Below are positions 46,068 through 56,200 of a stretch of DNA of 64,000 bases, in pieces. The stretch covers positions 248,670,422 to 248,734,421 of the forward strand of contig CM066321.1 in NCBI GenBank assembly GCA_033807775.1, in the 5' to 3' direction. The stretch comes from Saussurea involucrata. Its lineage: Eukaryota > Streptophyta > Magnoliopsida > Asterales > Asteraceae. Position 1 is the first letter of the stretch; every line of letters begins with the position of its first letter. Position numbers and translations under genes: made by a program. Below the pieces are notes generated by a model. That model was not told the DNA's origin. It was given only the letters and a program-made list of their open reading frames with translations, and made no database searches.

Positions 46068-47182
46068 CGGTTGAAAAACGTTTTTAAAATAAAACTCACC
46101 TGAAACGTATATCCCAAAGCTTTTCCAAGTTAGTATCACGTATTTCCACTCTTCACAGAATCTGAAATCATATAAAATACCACATATCTCTTTTAAAAAC
46201 TAAACTTACAAAATTCACATCTGGAGTCGCAACTCACTAAAAATCGCTATGAACAGTACCCAAATCGCAACCCCTTATTGCGATTCCACCCTGGAGTTGC
46301 AACCCTCTATTGCGATTCCACCCTGGAATCGCAACCCACTACTGCGATTCCACTCCAAGTCGCAATTCACTATTGCGATCCCAACCCAAGTCGCAACCAA
46401 CTACTGCGATTCCATCCCAAATCGCAAACGACCACTGCGACTTCATACCCGAGTCGCAACCAACTATTGCGACTCCGATAAATGTCGCAGTCGTTCATTG
46501 CGACTTCGATGAATCTCAGACTACTGCGACTTCGATGAATCTCAGCCCACTGCTCATTCTAAAACCCAGATTTTTGCAGTTTTACTCTATGTATGCTACT
46601 GAAAATTTGTAGATATGTTCAAGACTATATACATATCCTATCCTTAAGCTTAGACTTCCCAAAACATCCATTAATAGCAAAAAAAACCCACCAAGAACTC
46701 AACTAATATTCAAGAACACTTCTAAGTAATTAAAACACAACAAATGGAGGGATTGTTTACCTTGAATTTCTGCAACAAAGCTTCTTAATCCTTTCCTTCT
46801 TCTTTCCTTCAACCTCTATCTCGATCTCTCTCTCTTTCTCTCTTTCCACCAAAGATAAACACACACACACACTTGTTGGTTTTTCAAATGAAAGTAAAAG
46901 GTGGTACTTCTCCTATGTTAACCAAAAAGGACAGTATGGAGGGAACACCTCCATACCCCTCCCCAACAACTCCAACAACTCCCACTTTCCTATCTTTTCT
47001 TTCTTTCTTCTAAAAAAGAAAATGACCAAAATAACCTTCTAGCTTTCTTAAAATATCCAAGACTAACCCTTGACTTATTTTCCCTTAAATAACTAAAATA
47101 AAACTTATATAGATAAACTTCTAAATTCTAGAATACCAAAATACTACTGGTCAATTAACAACTAAAATACCTGGTTATTACA
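45331..47182 (-). repeat. 5' LTR of the Tekay element
   Basis: 1852 bp. Compared with the 3' LTR it has a longer TA run near 46030-46062 and an extra 26-bp copy in the TCGCAA/TTGCGA array (46225-46535). Confidence 0.95.
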
Positions 47183-48228
47183 CTCCATCAATGACTGTAG
47201 ACAATTCAATGCCTAAGTATAATTGGATTCCTTTTCCCTGTGTAAAAAGACAAATGCTACACATAATGTCTTATTAGTTGAAGTTACACCAACAATTTCA
47301 AGGAGAGACATCTCAAACATGGTCGTTTTATAGGTGGCATCCATCAACAACACGTGTGGAAATGCACGCCATATCTCCAGTGATCTTGGATGAGCAAAGA
47401 ATAAATCTTCCAACTGATTAGTCGAGTTATTTGCACGATAATAAAAAACGTAGCCTTCTTCCTGTAAATTACACATCACAACTTGCATTGGAGTTCTACC
47501 TGCATAATACAAATAAATAAAAATATATAAAGAAAAGACAACAAAAAGACAAAAAAAAACAAAAAAAATCATTGGAGTTCTACGTGCATTCTTCTGAAGT
47601 TGAATTTTCTGGCATTGATTGTATATAGTTTTTTTTTGTAGATACATTATCTGGATATTGCTGCTTTATTGTTGATAAAATATTTCTAGGTTTCACATTG
47701 CTTGTTGACAAATCTTCCACCAATCGAGCTTCATTTTTAGACAATCGTCTTGTATATGCATGTCCCTCCAAATGTAATGCAAAATCATGATTATGTGCAT
47801 CACATATCATAGCTAAAGTCCAACAATCATTACCCAAATGATTCCCTACCAAGTGAAATGGACAATTTATTTTTCTTGTGCCAGTATGTTTACTAGAGGT
47901 TTTGTTACTCCTGTGCTTACCACTACAATCACATTGAAATTCTACTTTATAATCGTTGCTTCTTTTAATAACAATAACGAAACCAAGTGAATATCTCATA
48001 TTGCGTACCCAACCGATTAGATCTTTACGAGAATTAAACACCTGAAATTGATTTTTTTTGTTACAAACTACTAACTTTACCAGATAATTTAACAAGATAA
48101 AATGAAACATAAAGATACCATATCAGTAGAAAATGCGGATGGTTGAGGGATTTCACAAGCTTCAGTTGATTTGTTTGAATTAACATTATCATCCTACACA
48201 AACACATAAAAATATGAAACAGGATAAC

Positions 48229-48230
<2 letters not shown>

Positions 48231-48270
<40 letters not shown>

Positions 48271-48435
48271 AGTGGATGAAATACCTCATTATTTGAATTA
48301 GGATACCATTGAAAATCTTCACCCCAATTCGTCATTTTTAAGTGTTTTAAACCGATAATTTAAAATATCACGACCTGCATAGTGACATGAATAGTGAAAA
48401 TTTATCGTGCCAAAGAAAAATATGAGAAGCTCACG

Positions 48436-48480
<45 letters not shown>
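48231..48480. repeat. TA microsatellites in and upstream of MULE-OTU exon 1
   Basis: Two long TA runs (about 48231-48266 and 48440-48478) lie in intron 1 and in the region upstream of the MULE-OTU start codon. Confidence 0.85.
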
Positions 48481-48483
<3 letters not shown>

Positions 48484-48589
48484 AATAGATAAAAGTGATG
48501 GAAACGTTAGTATCTATAAATATATAGCAAGATATATATAAGCGTATATATCGACGAAATATATATATAATAACGATATATATATATAT

Positions 48590-49060
48590 GTATGGCAAGT
48601 AAAACATGAACAATAACACCGGGAGTTAACGTGGTTCCACTATCGTTGTGATAGTGTACGTCCACCAAAGAGAGAGAGCAAAAGTTTATTACCAAACAAG
48701 GAGATTACAAAGTGCTTCGCACAACTAACGAATCCTCTCGAACACCACCGAATATATCGAGAACACTCTCAACCTCACAAAACTCTAGATACCAAGAGTA
48801 ACAAAATAGGGAGGGTGTTTGATGGGTGGTTTACGGCCGAGAGGTGGAGAAGGAAGAAAGGTTTTTGGTGTTTTTTTTAAGGAATGGATGGCATGTATGT
48901 ATAGGGAAGTTTTTAGGGCAAAAAGGTACTGAGATGTAGGGACTAAAATCAAGAAAAACTACAAACACCCGTGATACATAGCTAGACATGTAAAATCTAG
49001 CTTTATAGGTTATAGGTGTCATACAATATATTTTCCCTAATAAAACAAGAGACAACAATT
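48590..49060 (-). repeat. Probable Ty1/copia LTR fragment
   Basis: On the minus strand the stretch ends with GGTGGACGTACACTATCACA and GTGGAACCACGTTAACTCCC, the wording typical of the R/U5 end of plant copia LTRs. It has a TATA-like CCCTATACATAC and AATAAA within it, and AAAGGGGG (about 49066-49074) just upstream, like a polypurine tract. No partner LTR or coding region was found, so it is a solo or truncated LTR. Confidence 0.5.
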
Positions 49061-49496
49061 TACCCCCTTTATAGGCCCCAGGCCTTTTCCCATAATAATG
49101 TATAACTTATATATGAATTACATAAATAATTCAAAAAATAATATGTAATTCTCATGTTATTTAACTTCTTATTTCAATTGATCTCATGTAGAGAGATGAT
49201 CAAACAAAAGCATGGTCAAATAAAAAAACATAAAAACAATGAAATCATATGTGATTTTATACTGAAATCATATGTGATTTTATACTAAAACCCTCTGAAT
49301 GATTTAGCATCCTGGGCCTACCTTAACCATTTAACATCATAATTTCATTCTAAACAATTACCAAACAACCATATTTCATTTTACAATATATCATAAAAGT
49401 CTTTTAATCATTCTGCACAAAACCATTCAACAACTGCTAAACAACCCCTAGCCATGCCATGAGAGACACATTTTGTAATAAAATAACATTAGAGCA
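49061..49496. other. AT-rich sequence, nothing recognised
   Basis: A short direct repeat (GAAATCATATGTGATTTTAT twice, about 49239-49282) is the only structure seen. Confidence 0.5.
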
Positions 49497-49916
49497 TATT
49501 TTTTGTAATATAGGGTAGATGATAACATCTGACCTTATTTTATTTCAAAAAAAAATATGACCTTATTATAAAAAATAAATACAATGGTATAATTTATAAA
49601 AAGAATATAAATATATATATATATATATATATAAAACAAAAAAGAATAACTTTATATATATATTTCTATATTTCTAATATATATATATATAACAAAAAAA
49701 TTACAATATATATATATAAGTAATATATATTTTATATATATAAAAACAAAATATAAATATATATAAACAAAAAAAAGTGAAATGAAAGATGATGGATGAT
49801 TCCTTAAAAATGATTGACAAAAAAAAATTGCATTCAAAACCCTTTGACTTTTTGGTGCAATTAGCACTTTTTGGTGCAAATAGCACCCCTTCTAATTTAG
49901 CAGTCATACTCACAAC

Positions 49917-52900
49917 TAGTGGTGGCCAAATTTCGGGTTCGGGCCGGAGGAAAAATCGGGTTCAAACAGTAAAGGCTAAAACCGGTTCTGACGAAAACCG
50001 GGTCGGGTCGGGCCGGGTTTAACCCAAAAATCACTGACCCGTTTACTGGTATAGAAAACCGGTTTGTATAAAACCGGGCCGAGTCGGGCCCAAAACCGGT
50101 TCTTGATCGAGCCGGCGATTTTTTTTTTAAATTTCTTTGTATAATTAATTAATTAGTAAACTTTAAAAAGTAAAAAAATTGGATTGGATCACTAAAATAC
50201 ACTTTAAAAATACGTTTTATTTATAATATATATCACTAAAATACACTTTTTACGTTTTATAATTTATATATAACTTTAAGTTACAAACTTACAAGTTACA
50301 TTGTTACAATACATAAATTCTAAACACCCGAAGGTCCCGCTCCCGAACTCCCACCCCCATCACCCCATCCGTATGGATTGTAATTGAATGGATTGTATGA
50401 AGCGTAGTATGGATTCTAATCTGGATTGTAGTCTTCAAGAGTATTGTACTTCTGCAGTCGTGTAATAGCCGTCCGATCGTCAAGGCGGTCGGTGTCTAGT
50501 TCTTCATCATCGTCGTATCGGGAGACGTCACCGACACTACTACCATCAGAATTGTCGGTTACGGTTCCCGGCGTACTTAGATTTTCATCGACTTCGTTTT
50601 CGGCTAAGTTTTCTTCCACGCCGTCGAGATCATTCTCTAGGTTCGTTTGATCTTGAATGCGGTCTTCTCCATCCAAGTAATCCTTCAGACATATGCAGCA
50701 CTCCACCGATTGCGGGGTTAATCTTGTCCGACGCACTGATATGATCCTGCCACTAAGAGAAAAAGCCGACTTCGAAGCTACGGTACTAGCTTGGATTGTT
50801 AGTATATCAAGTGCAATAGTAGCCATAATCGGGAAACTCGGTTGTTTATTTTTCCACCATTCTAATAAATCTAGTGATTCAACATCTACGACGTTTGTGG
50901 AGGATGCCGTTATAAAATTAGTACGTATGTATTGATTGAATTCACCCAAATTATCCCCATCATATCTAGCTTTTTAGTAGATTCCACGGCAACCGATTGC
51001 ATTAAAGTTGACATTAAGTCTTGTCGGTTTCGGCCACAGCTGCTACTAGAACCCGGTGAAAACATTTGAGGTGTAGGGGTTTGTTGGCTTCCTCCCCCAT
51101 AATTAACTCTATAAATCTCAAATAATTGATGAAAATCATTATTAAATTGGTGTATGCGGTTCCTTGAAAAAGAATTATTTGTAGACGAATCCAAACCAAA
51201 CGAGAAACATATTGATTGTATTAAAATTTCGACACCCGTAACATTTAAATACGGGTTTAATGCCGCGGCACAAAGAAAAGTGAAGGGGATCTCTTTAAAA
51301 TATTTTACCAATTTTGCTTTCATTGGTGCTACCACGTCGTGAAAGTTGTAATCCGCTTCGTATTGAACAATTTTACTTGCTAAAATATATATTTGATTTA
51401 AAAGTAAAGGGCTCGTTGGATAACATAGTTGTTGCAGTTTTGAAATCGCCCACAATATCGTGAAAGCCATAAATCATTGCCCAATCATCCTCAGTTATCG
51501 TGTTATCCGGGTAATGAACGTTATAAAATGCTTGAATATATTGTTGTTGTCTTATTAAGTTATCCATCATTTTCCAAGTCGAATTCCATCGAACCGACAT
51601 ATCGTGCGCCGGTCCCAAAGCTTTAAAACCGACTTGATTGCAATATTCTCTATATGCGTTTTGCATTTTTTTATTTCTTGTGAAAATCCGGCGTAACATA
51701 AGCCTAAACTTAGTTAAAGGCTCATTAAGGCAACTTAAGCCGTCTTGAACGACTAAGTTTATTATGTGTGCGCAACAACGTGTATGAAATAATTTTCCCT
51801 CTAAAATAGGGGATAAAGCCAAACGTAATTTTTCTACGCATGTCGTATTATTACTAGCATTATCAAACGAAATACTAATAACTTTATTTTTTAAATTATA
51901 ATATTGAAGACATTTCATAATTATAGAAAACTGACGCTCACCCGAATGTGGCGAACCAAACTGCTCAAACGTGATTACACGTTTGCATAATTGCCACGAT
52001 CCCGGCACAATCCAATGTGCCGTTATGCATATATAAGATTGTGGCAATCCGAATGGTGCGCTCCATATATCACAAGTTAAAGAAACTTTGTTGGGTAAGT
52101 TTAAAAACATTTCTCGCATATTTTTTTTAGCCGTATTCCAAAGTTTTAAAGCATCACGCCGAAGAGTTTGACGACTTACCGAACCATTGTAGCGTGGTTG
52201 GAACCCATTTTTGATCATGTTTGTAATGTGAGGATTGTCGAAATGTCCGAACGGCAACCCCATTTGAATGACACATTTCATTTGCATTTGTCGGGCGATA
52301 TCATCATTATACGACCATACTTGACCGGAATTGTCAAGTATGGGTTGACTTGGATCGTCACCCGATTTCAACCTCTTGCATCTCTCATCGAAGTGGCGCC
52401 TTAACGTGCTATTTTAGGCGACTTGAAGTAAATCTCCACACCGTTTGCATTGCGCTTTTTTTGTACCGTCGAAAAGCATCACCAAGTTGAAATGCTCCCA
52501 AACCGATGCTTTTCGTCCATGGTCGGCAACAACGGTGTAATTTTGTTCGACCATTTTTTTTATAGTAGAGACTAGAGAGTAGAGAGTAGAGACTAGAGAA
52601 TTGTATGCGTTTTTTTGCGAGAAACGAATATAGCGAGAGACGAGAAATGATAATTGTATGCGTTTTTTGCGAGAAACGAATATAGCGAGAGCCGAGAAAT
52701 GAGAATTGTAAGCGTTTTTTGCGTTTTGTAAGCAATGTAAGGTGGTGATGGCCTCCATAACACCCCTAGTATTTATATGGGGTTGGAGGGTGATATTTTA
52801 GCCAAAAAAACGGTCACAATACTATTCCAACGGCTAGAAAACGGTTACTTTCTTTGAAAAAATCGGGTCGGGCCGGGTCGGGCCAAAAACCGGGCCGCGA

Positions 52901-53062
52901 ACCGGTTTCGGGCCAGGTCGGGTCGGGCCGAAGAAATCTCTAAAACGGCTCTCGGGCTGAAACCGGTTCTTGACCGGGCCGGGCTAGAACCGGTTCTTGG
53001 CCGGTTTCGGTTCAGGTTGGCCTGTCGGGTCGGGTCGGTTCGGGTCAATTTGGCGCCCACTG
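49917..53062 (-). mobile_element. hAT transposon, copy 2 (defective)
   Basis: 3146 bp, ends TAGTGGTGGCCAAAT and (reverse complement) CAGTGGGCGCCAAAT, flanked by CTCACAAC/ATCACAAC (49909-49916, 53063-53070), an 8-bp duplication with one mismatch. Same subterminal CCGGTT/CGGGTCGGG words and same gene as copy 1, but the transposase is broken in several places. It ends 160 bp upstream of the CysRS start codon. Confidence 0.9.
50320..52554 (-). pseudogene. hAT transposase, broken copy
   Basis: Aligns with the intact 738-aa protein from its first residues (MVEQNYTVVADHGRKASVWE) to its Gly/Ser-rich end. Lesions seen: TAA in the BED finger near 52414-52416, a 14-bp deletion near 51432 between two TATCC words, a one-base loss in an A-run near 50972, and TAG near 50416 in place of a Gln codon. 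Catalytic motifs survive (LTCDIWSAPFG, ISFDNASNN, ILTIQASTVASKSAFS), but the Glu expected in the last one is Lys. Confidence 0.9.
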
Positions 53063-53222
53063 ATCACAACCCTGCAATTTCTAATTTAGCACTAATGAAA
53101 TCCTTGTTGTGATGCTCTAAATGTTTTCTGCATCTATGTCCTCCATTTATCACTTGGAACGTCTATCCGGAGAGCACAGTCTATTTTTTTGAAGCTTGGA
53201 TTCCACTTCCAGAGAGCCGAAA

Positions 53223-56200
53223 ATGGCTGCTCTCCAAATCTTCAGGTGTTACAAACCCTTGTTCCGAATCCAATCTCGAAAAATCTTCATCACCAGTGAT
53301 ATTATAAGTAACAAGAGTTTTTGGAAAACCAACAGGAAGATAATTAGGTTTCTCTGTTCTTCTTCCATATCGTTGGGCCACTCGAATTCTTCAAAAACCA
53401 GCGGGTATTGTGAGGATGAAAAGAAATCGAAAGAACAGCAATTATGGTTGTATAATACGATGAGCAAAGAGAGGGAATTGTTTAAACCCAAAGTCGATGG
53501 TAAAGTTGGAATGTATGTTTGTGGTGTTACTGCTTATGATCTCAGCCACATTGGTCATGCTAGGGTTTACGTTTCCTTCGATATCCTCTTCAGGTCCTCT
53601 CTCTTGCTCTTCTATTCTTTGTATTTGTCAATATTCAGACTGTTCTAGAGTTTCCAAGAATTGCACGTTGTTGCAACCTTTTTAATTTCTACCCTAAATT
53701 AAGATGTGATGTGAACAGATTGTACCATGAAGACAATAGAAAAAAATGGAATTTTGTGGCTGAAGAAAAGGGGGAAACCCTTGCTGTGGCAACCATAGCA
53801 AGTTTGCAAACAAAGCAACAAATTTCCATAAGAAACCAAACCTACTTAAACCCCCTCAAAACCTGTGTAACATGATACAATGGAATATATATCTTGTGGG
53901 TGTCTCAATTGAACTTTTATCTGGTACCATATAAATTACTATGTTTTTGTTAAGTTTTTTGTATCTATGGTTAAATTCTTCGAAAAAGGTAAATAAAATG
54001 ATTTTTGTTATTGGCTTTGTGTGTGAGAGCTTTCTTTGTCATCCTTGGATGTAATACAGAGTAAATTGATCATAAATTTCTTTTCCATGCTTCAATTAAT
54101 TTGCCAAGAAACTGTTAAGGTAAGGGACTCTCAATGTGGTAATTGGAACTCACCATGGCTGTGTAGAATAGATAAGTACTCTGTCCATTCCAGAGAAAAG
54201 GAGAATATGACATGCAGTTTAAAGTTTGTGCTTGGGAAATTATATTTTTCTTTCTTTATCGGTATAATGGTGGCATGTTGGGTTTTCTTCTTATATTAAG
54301 TGGTAGTAATTCTTTTTTCAATGTTGGCAAGTGAGTTTGGTTAGTCTCTTTACCTTGGCTATTACTAATCAGGTGGCTTTCTATTTTTTTTACTTGAAAC
54401 TTAGGCAGATACCTACGGTTCATGGGATATGAAGTTAATTATGTTCGAAACTTTACTGATGTTGATGATAAGGTGAGTTAGCTTATCAATCATATAAAGA
54501 TGTTGCATATCTAGCTAAACTTTCCATCTATGCTTGCGTTATATCTGTGTGCTACTACATAAATCTTTCCAACACACAATGGAACAAAATAAAGTGAAAA
54601 GGGAGCTTGGTTTGAATGATGGGGAACAAATCAAATATGATCTTTGTGTTTCTTTATTCTATGATAGAAAAGAAAATATTGTTTCCAAGAAACATATCAA
54701 GAAGATAGGATAATAGGAAATCAAGCTGCCACTATGTGAAAATAATCTTATCACACTGTGTTGATAAATACCATTCATTGCCTTCATGGTCAATGATTAA
54801 AAATTTCCCAAACTATTTGCTATGTTTCCATACCAAAGACCATGGATTCAATTACCAACTGCCTGTTGCATATGTATGACAGGATAGCTTAGTGCAATTT
54901 TCAAATTCTGTAGATAATTGCTCGAGCAGCTGAAGTGGGAGAGGATCCAATCAGCTTGAGCAGACGCTTCTGTGAAGAGTTTCATCGGGATATGGGATAT
55001 CTTCACTGCTTGCCTCCTACTATTGAACCTCGTGTTTCTGATCACATGCCCCAAATCATTGATATGATAAAACAGGTATGTTTTTGAACCATAATATTTG
55101 TATCTATGGTATATTATGAGGGGACATATGACATATTTGGATGACTTTATTTCGAATTTTGCATTGATATTATTTCTTATATTTTTAAATTTAATTTTGT
55201 TTCAATCCCCATCTGTGTCCTGGCTGAGTCTGATGCTTGATTGTCTGATATATACATCTATCACAGATTCTTGAGAATGGACGTGCGTACAGAATTGAAG
55301 GTGATGTATACTTCTCTGTTGATGAGTTTCCTCAATATGGACGACTCTCTGGGCGGAAGCTAGAAGATAATCGAGCTGGTGAGCGTGTGGCAGTGGACTC
55401 CAGGAAAAAAAATCCAGCTGATTTTGCTCTATGGAAAGTAAGTTACCAACTTCTAATAGTTCATACACACATGAAAATATTTGATGACCAGAAGATACTT
55501 ATAGACGTAAATAAAAAAGTTTTTTTTATAGAAAACATAAACTTGGTATGTGTTCAAAATCATATATGCACTCATCAGAAGTTATGTTTTGCTTTAAAAA
55601 ACACGGTTCTTGAAATTATGAACCATCAATGGCCCACTACAATACTTAATATGAGCTCCCAAGTATAATTTCCAGATACAAAGGGGGGTCACATATGGTA
55701 GAACTCATCCATTATCATAGTGCTCTCTTATAAAAAGAAGTTAAAATGCATATGTCTACTTTTTTTTAATGTTTGATTTTATGTTGAGTGTTCAATTTTC
55801 ATCTTTTGTTGTTACAGTCTACAAAGGAGGGTGAGCCTTTCTGGGAGAGTCCATGGGGACCTGGAAGACCTGGATGGCACATCGAATGCAGTGCAATGAG
55901 TGCTGCTTATTTAGGTTACTCATTTGATATACATGGTGGTGGAATGGATCTTATTTTTCCTCACCATGAGAACGAAATCGCTCAGAGTTGTGCTGCATGT
56001 GACAACAGCAACATAAGTTATTGGATACACAATGGATTTGTGACCATTGATTCACAGAAAATGTCCAAATCACTTGGTAACTTTTTCACAATTCGACAGG
56101 TAAAAGAATAGCATGATCTTTTATAATCATTTTTTTCATCCTCTCCCCCCTTGTTTTATGTATTGTGTGACAATACTTGAGTTGTTTTTGTTTTGTCATT

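Larger units (their letters stand above)
38621..47182 (-). mobile_element. Young full-length Tekay-type Ty3/gypsy retrotransposon
   Basis: 8562 bp flanked by the exact duplication CTCCA (38616-38620 and 47183-47187) and inserted in an exon of the MULE-OTU gene. The LTRs begin TGTAACGACCCC and end GGTTATTACA in + orientation. The primer binding site and polypurine tract show that the element reads on the minus strand. The LTRs differ by only about a dozen substitutions plus repeat-length changes (one 26-bp insertion and TA/CT runs), so the insertion is recent. The coding region is one frame of 1530 codons with two nonsense codons. The chromodomain-like C-terminus (VKVQWKHHRGQDATWE) points to the Tekay/Del chromovirus clade. 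Confidence 0.95.
36738..48335 (-). pseudogene. Mutator-type (FAR1-like) transposase fused to SWIM finger and OTU peptidase, interrupted
   Basis: Minus-strand exons: 48335-48285 (starts MTNWGEDFQW), 48193-48119, 48041-47584, 47499-47183 continuing at 38620-38351 beyond an inserted gypsy element, and 38265-36738. Order of parts: FAR1-type DNA-binding region (VFNSRKDLIGWVRNM); MULE transposase core with first Asp in HVLLMDATYKT and second in RVIVTDRELALVKA; HFGNQTSNRVESQHSKLK; SWIM zinc finger (CSCLLRTSYGLPCAHE); four THVDPS(V/F)A-like repeats; then an OTU cysteine peptidase with DVRGDGNCGFRAI (catalytic Asp/Cys) and a C-terminal LPLRSTPPAW segment. Lesions: a one-base shift in an A-run near 47635, TAG at 47213-47215 in place of a conserved Trp, the 8.6-kb insertion, and a one-base loss near 37020 inside the OTU domain. 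Fusions of MULE transposases to OTU peptidases are known in plants. Terminal repeats of this element were not located. Confidence 0.85.
49497..53130 (-). mobile_element. Old MITE-like element (family X), copy 2, split by hAT copy 2
   Basis: On the minus strand it begins GAGCATCACAACAAGGATTT at 53130 and continues to 53063. It resumes after the hAT element at 49916 (GAAGGGGTGCTATTTGCACC) and probably ends with ATGCTC at 49497, next to TAA/TTA bases on both sides. It matches copy 1 (33784-34228 plus 36365-36420) and preserves the uninterrupted site where the Harbinger element sits in copy 1. Confidence 0.55.
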
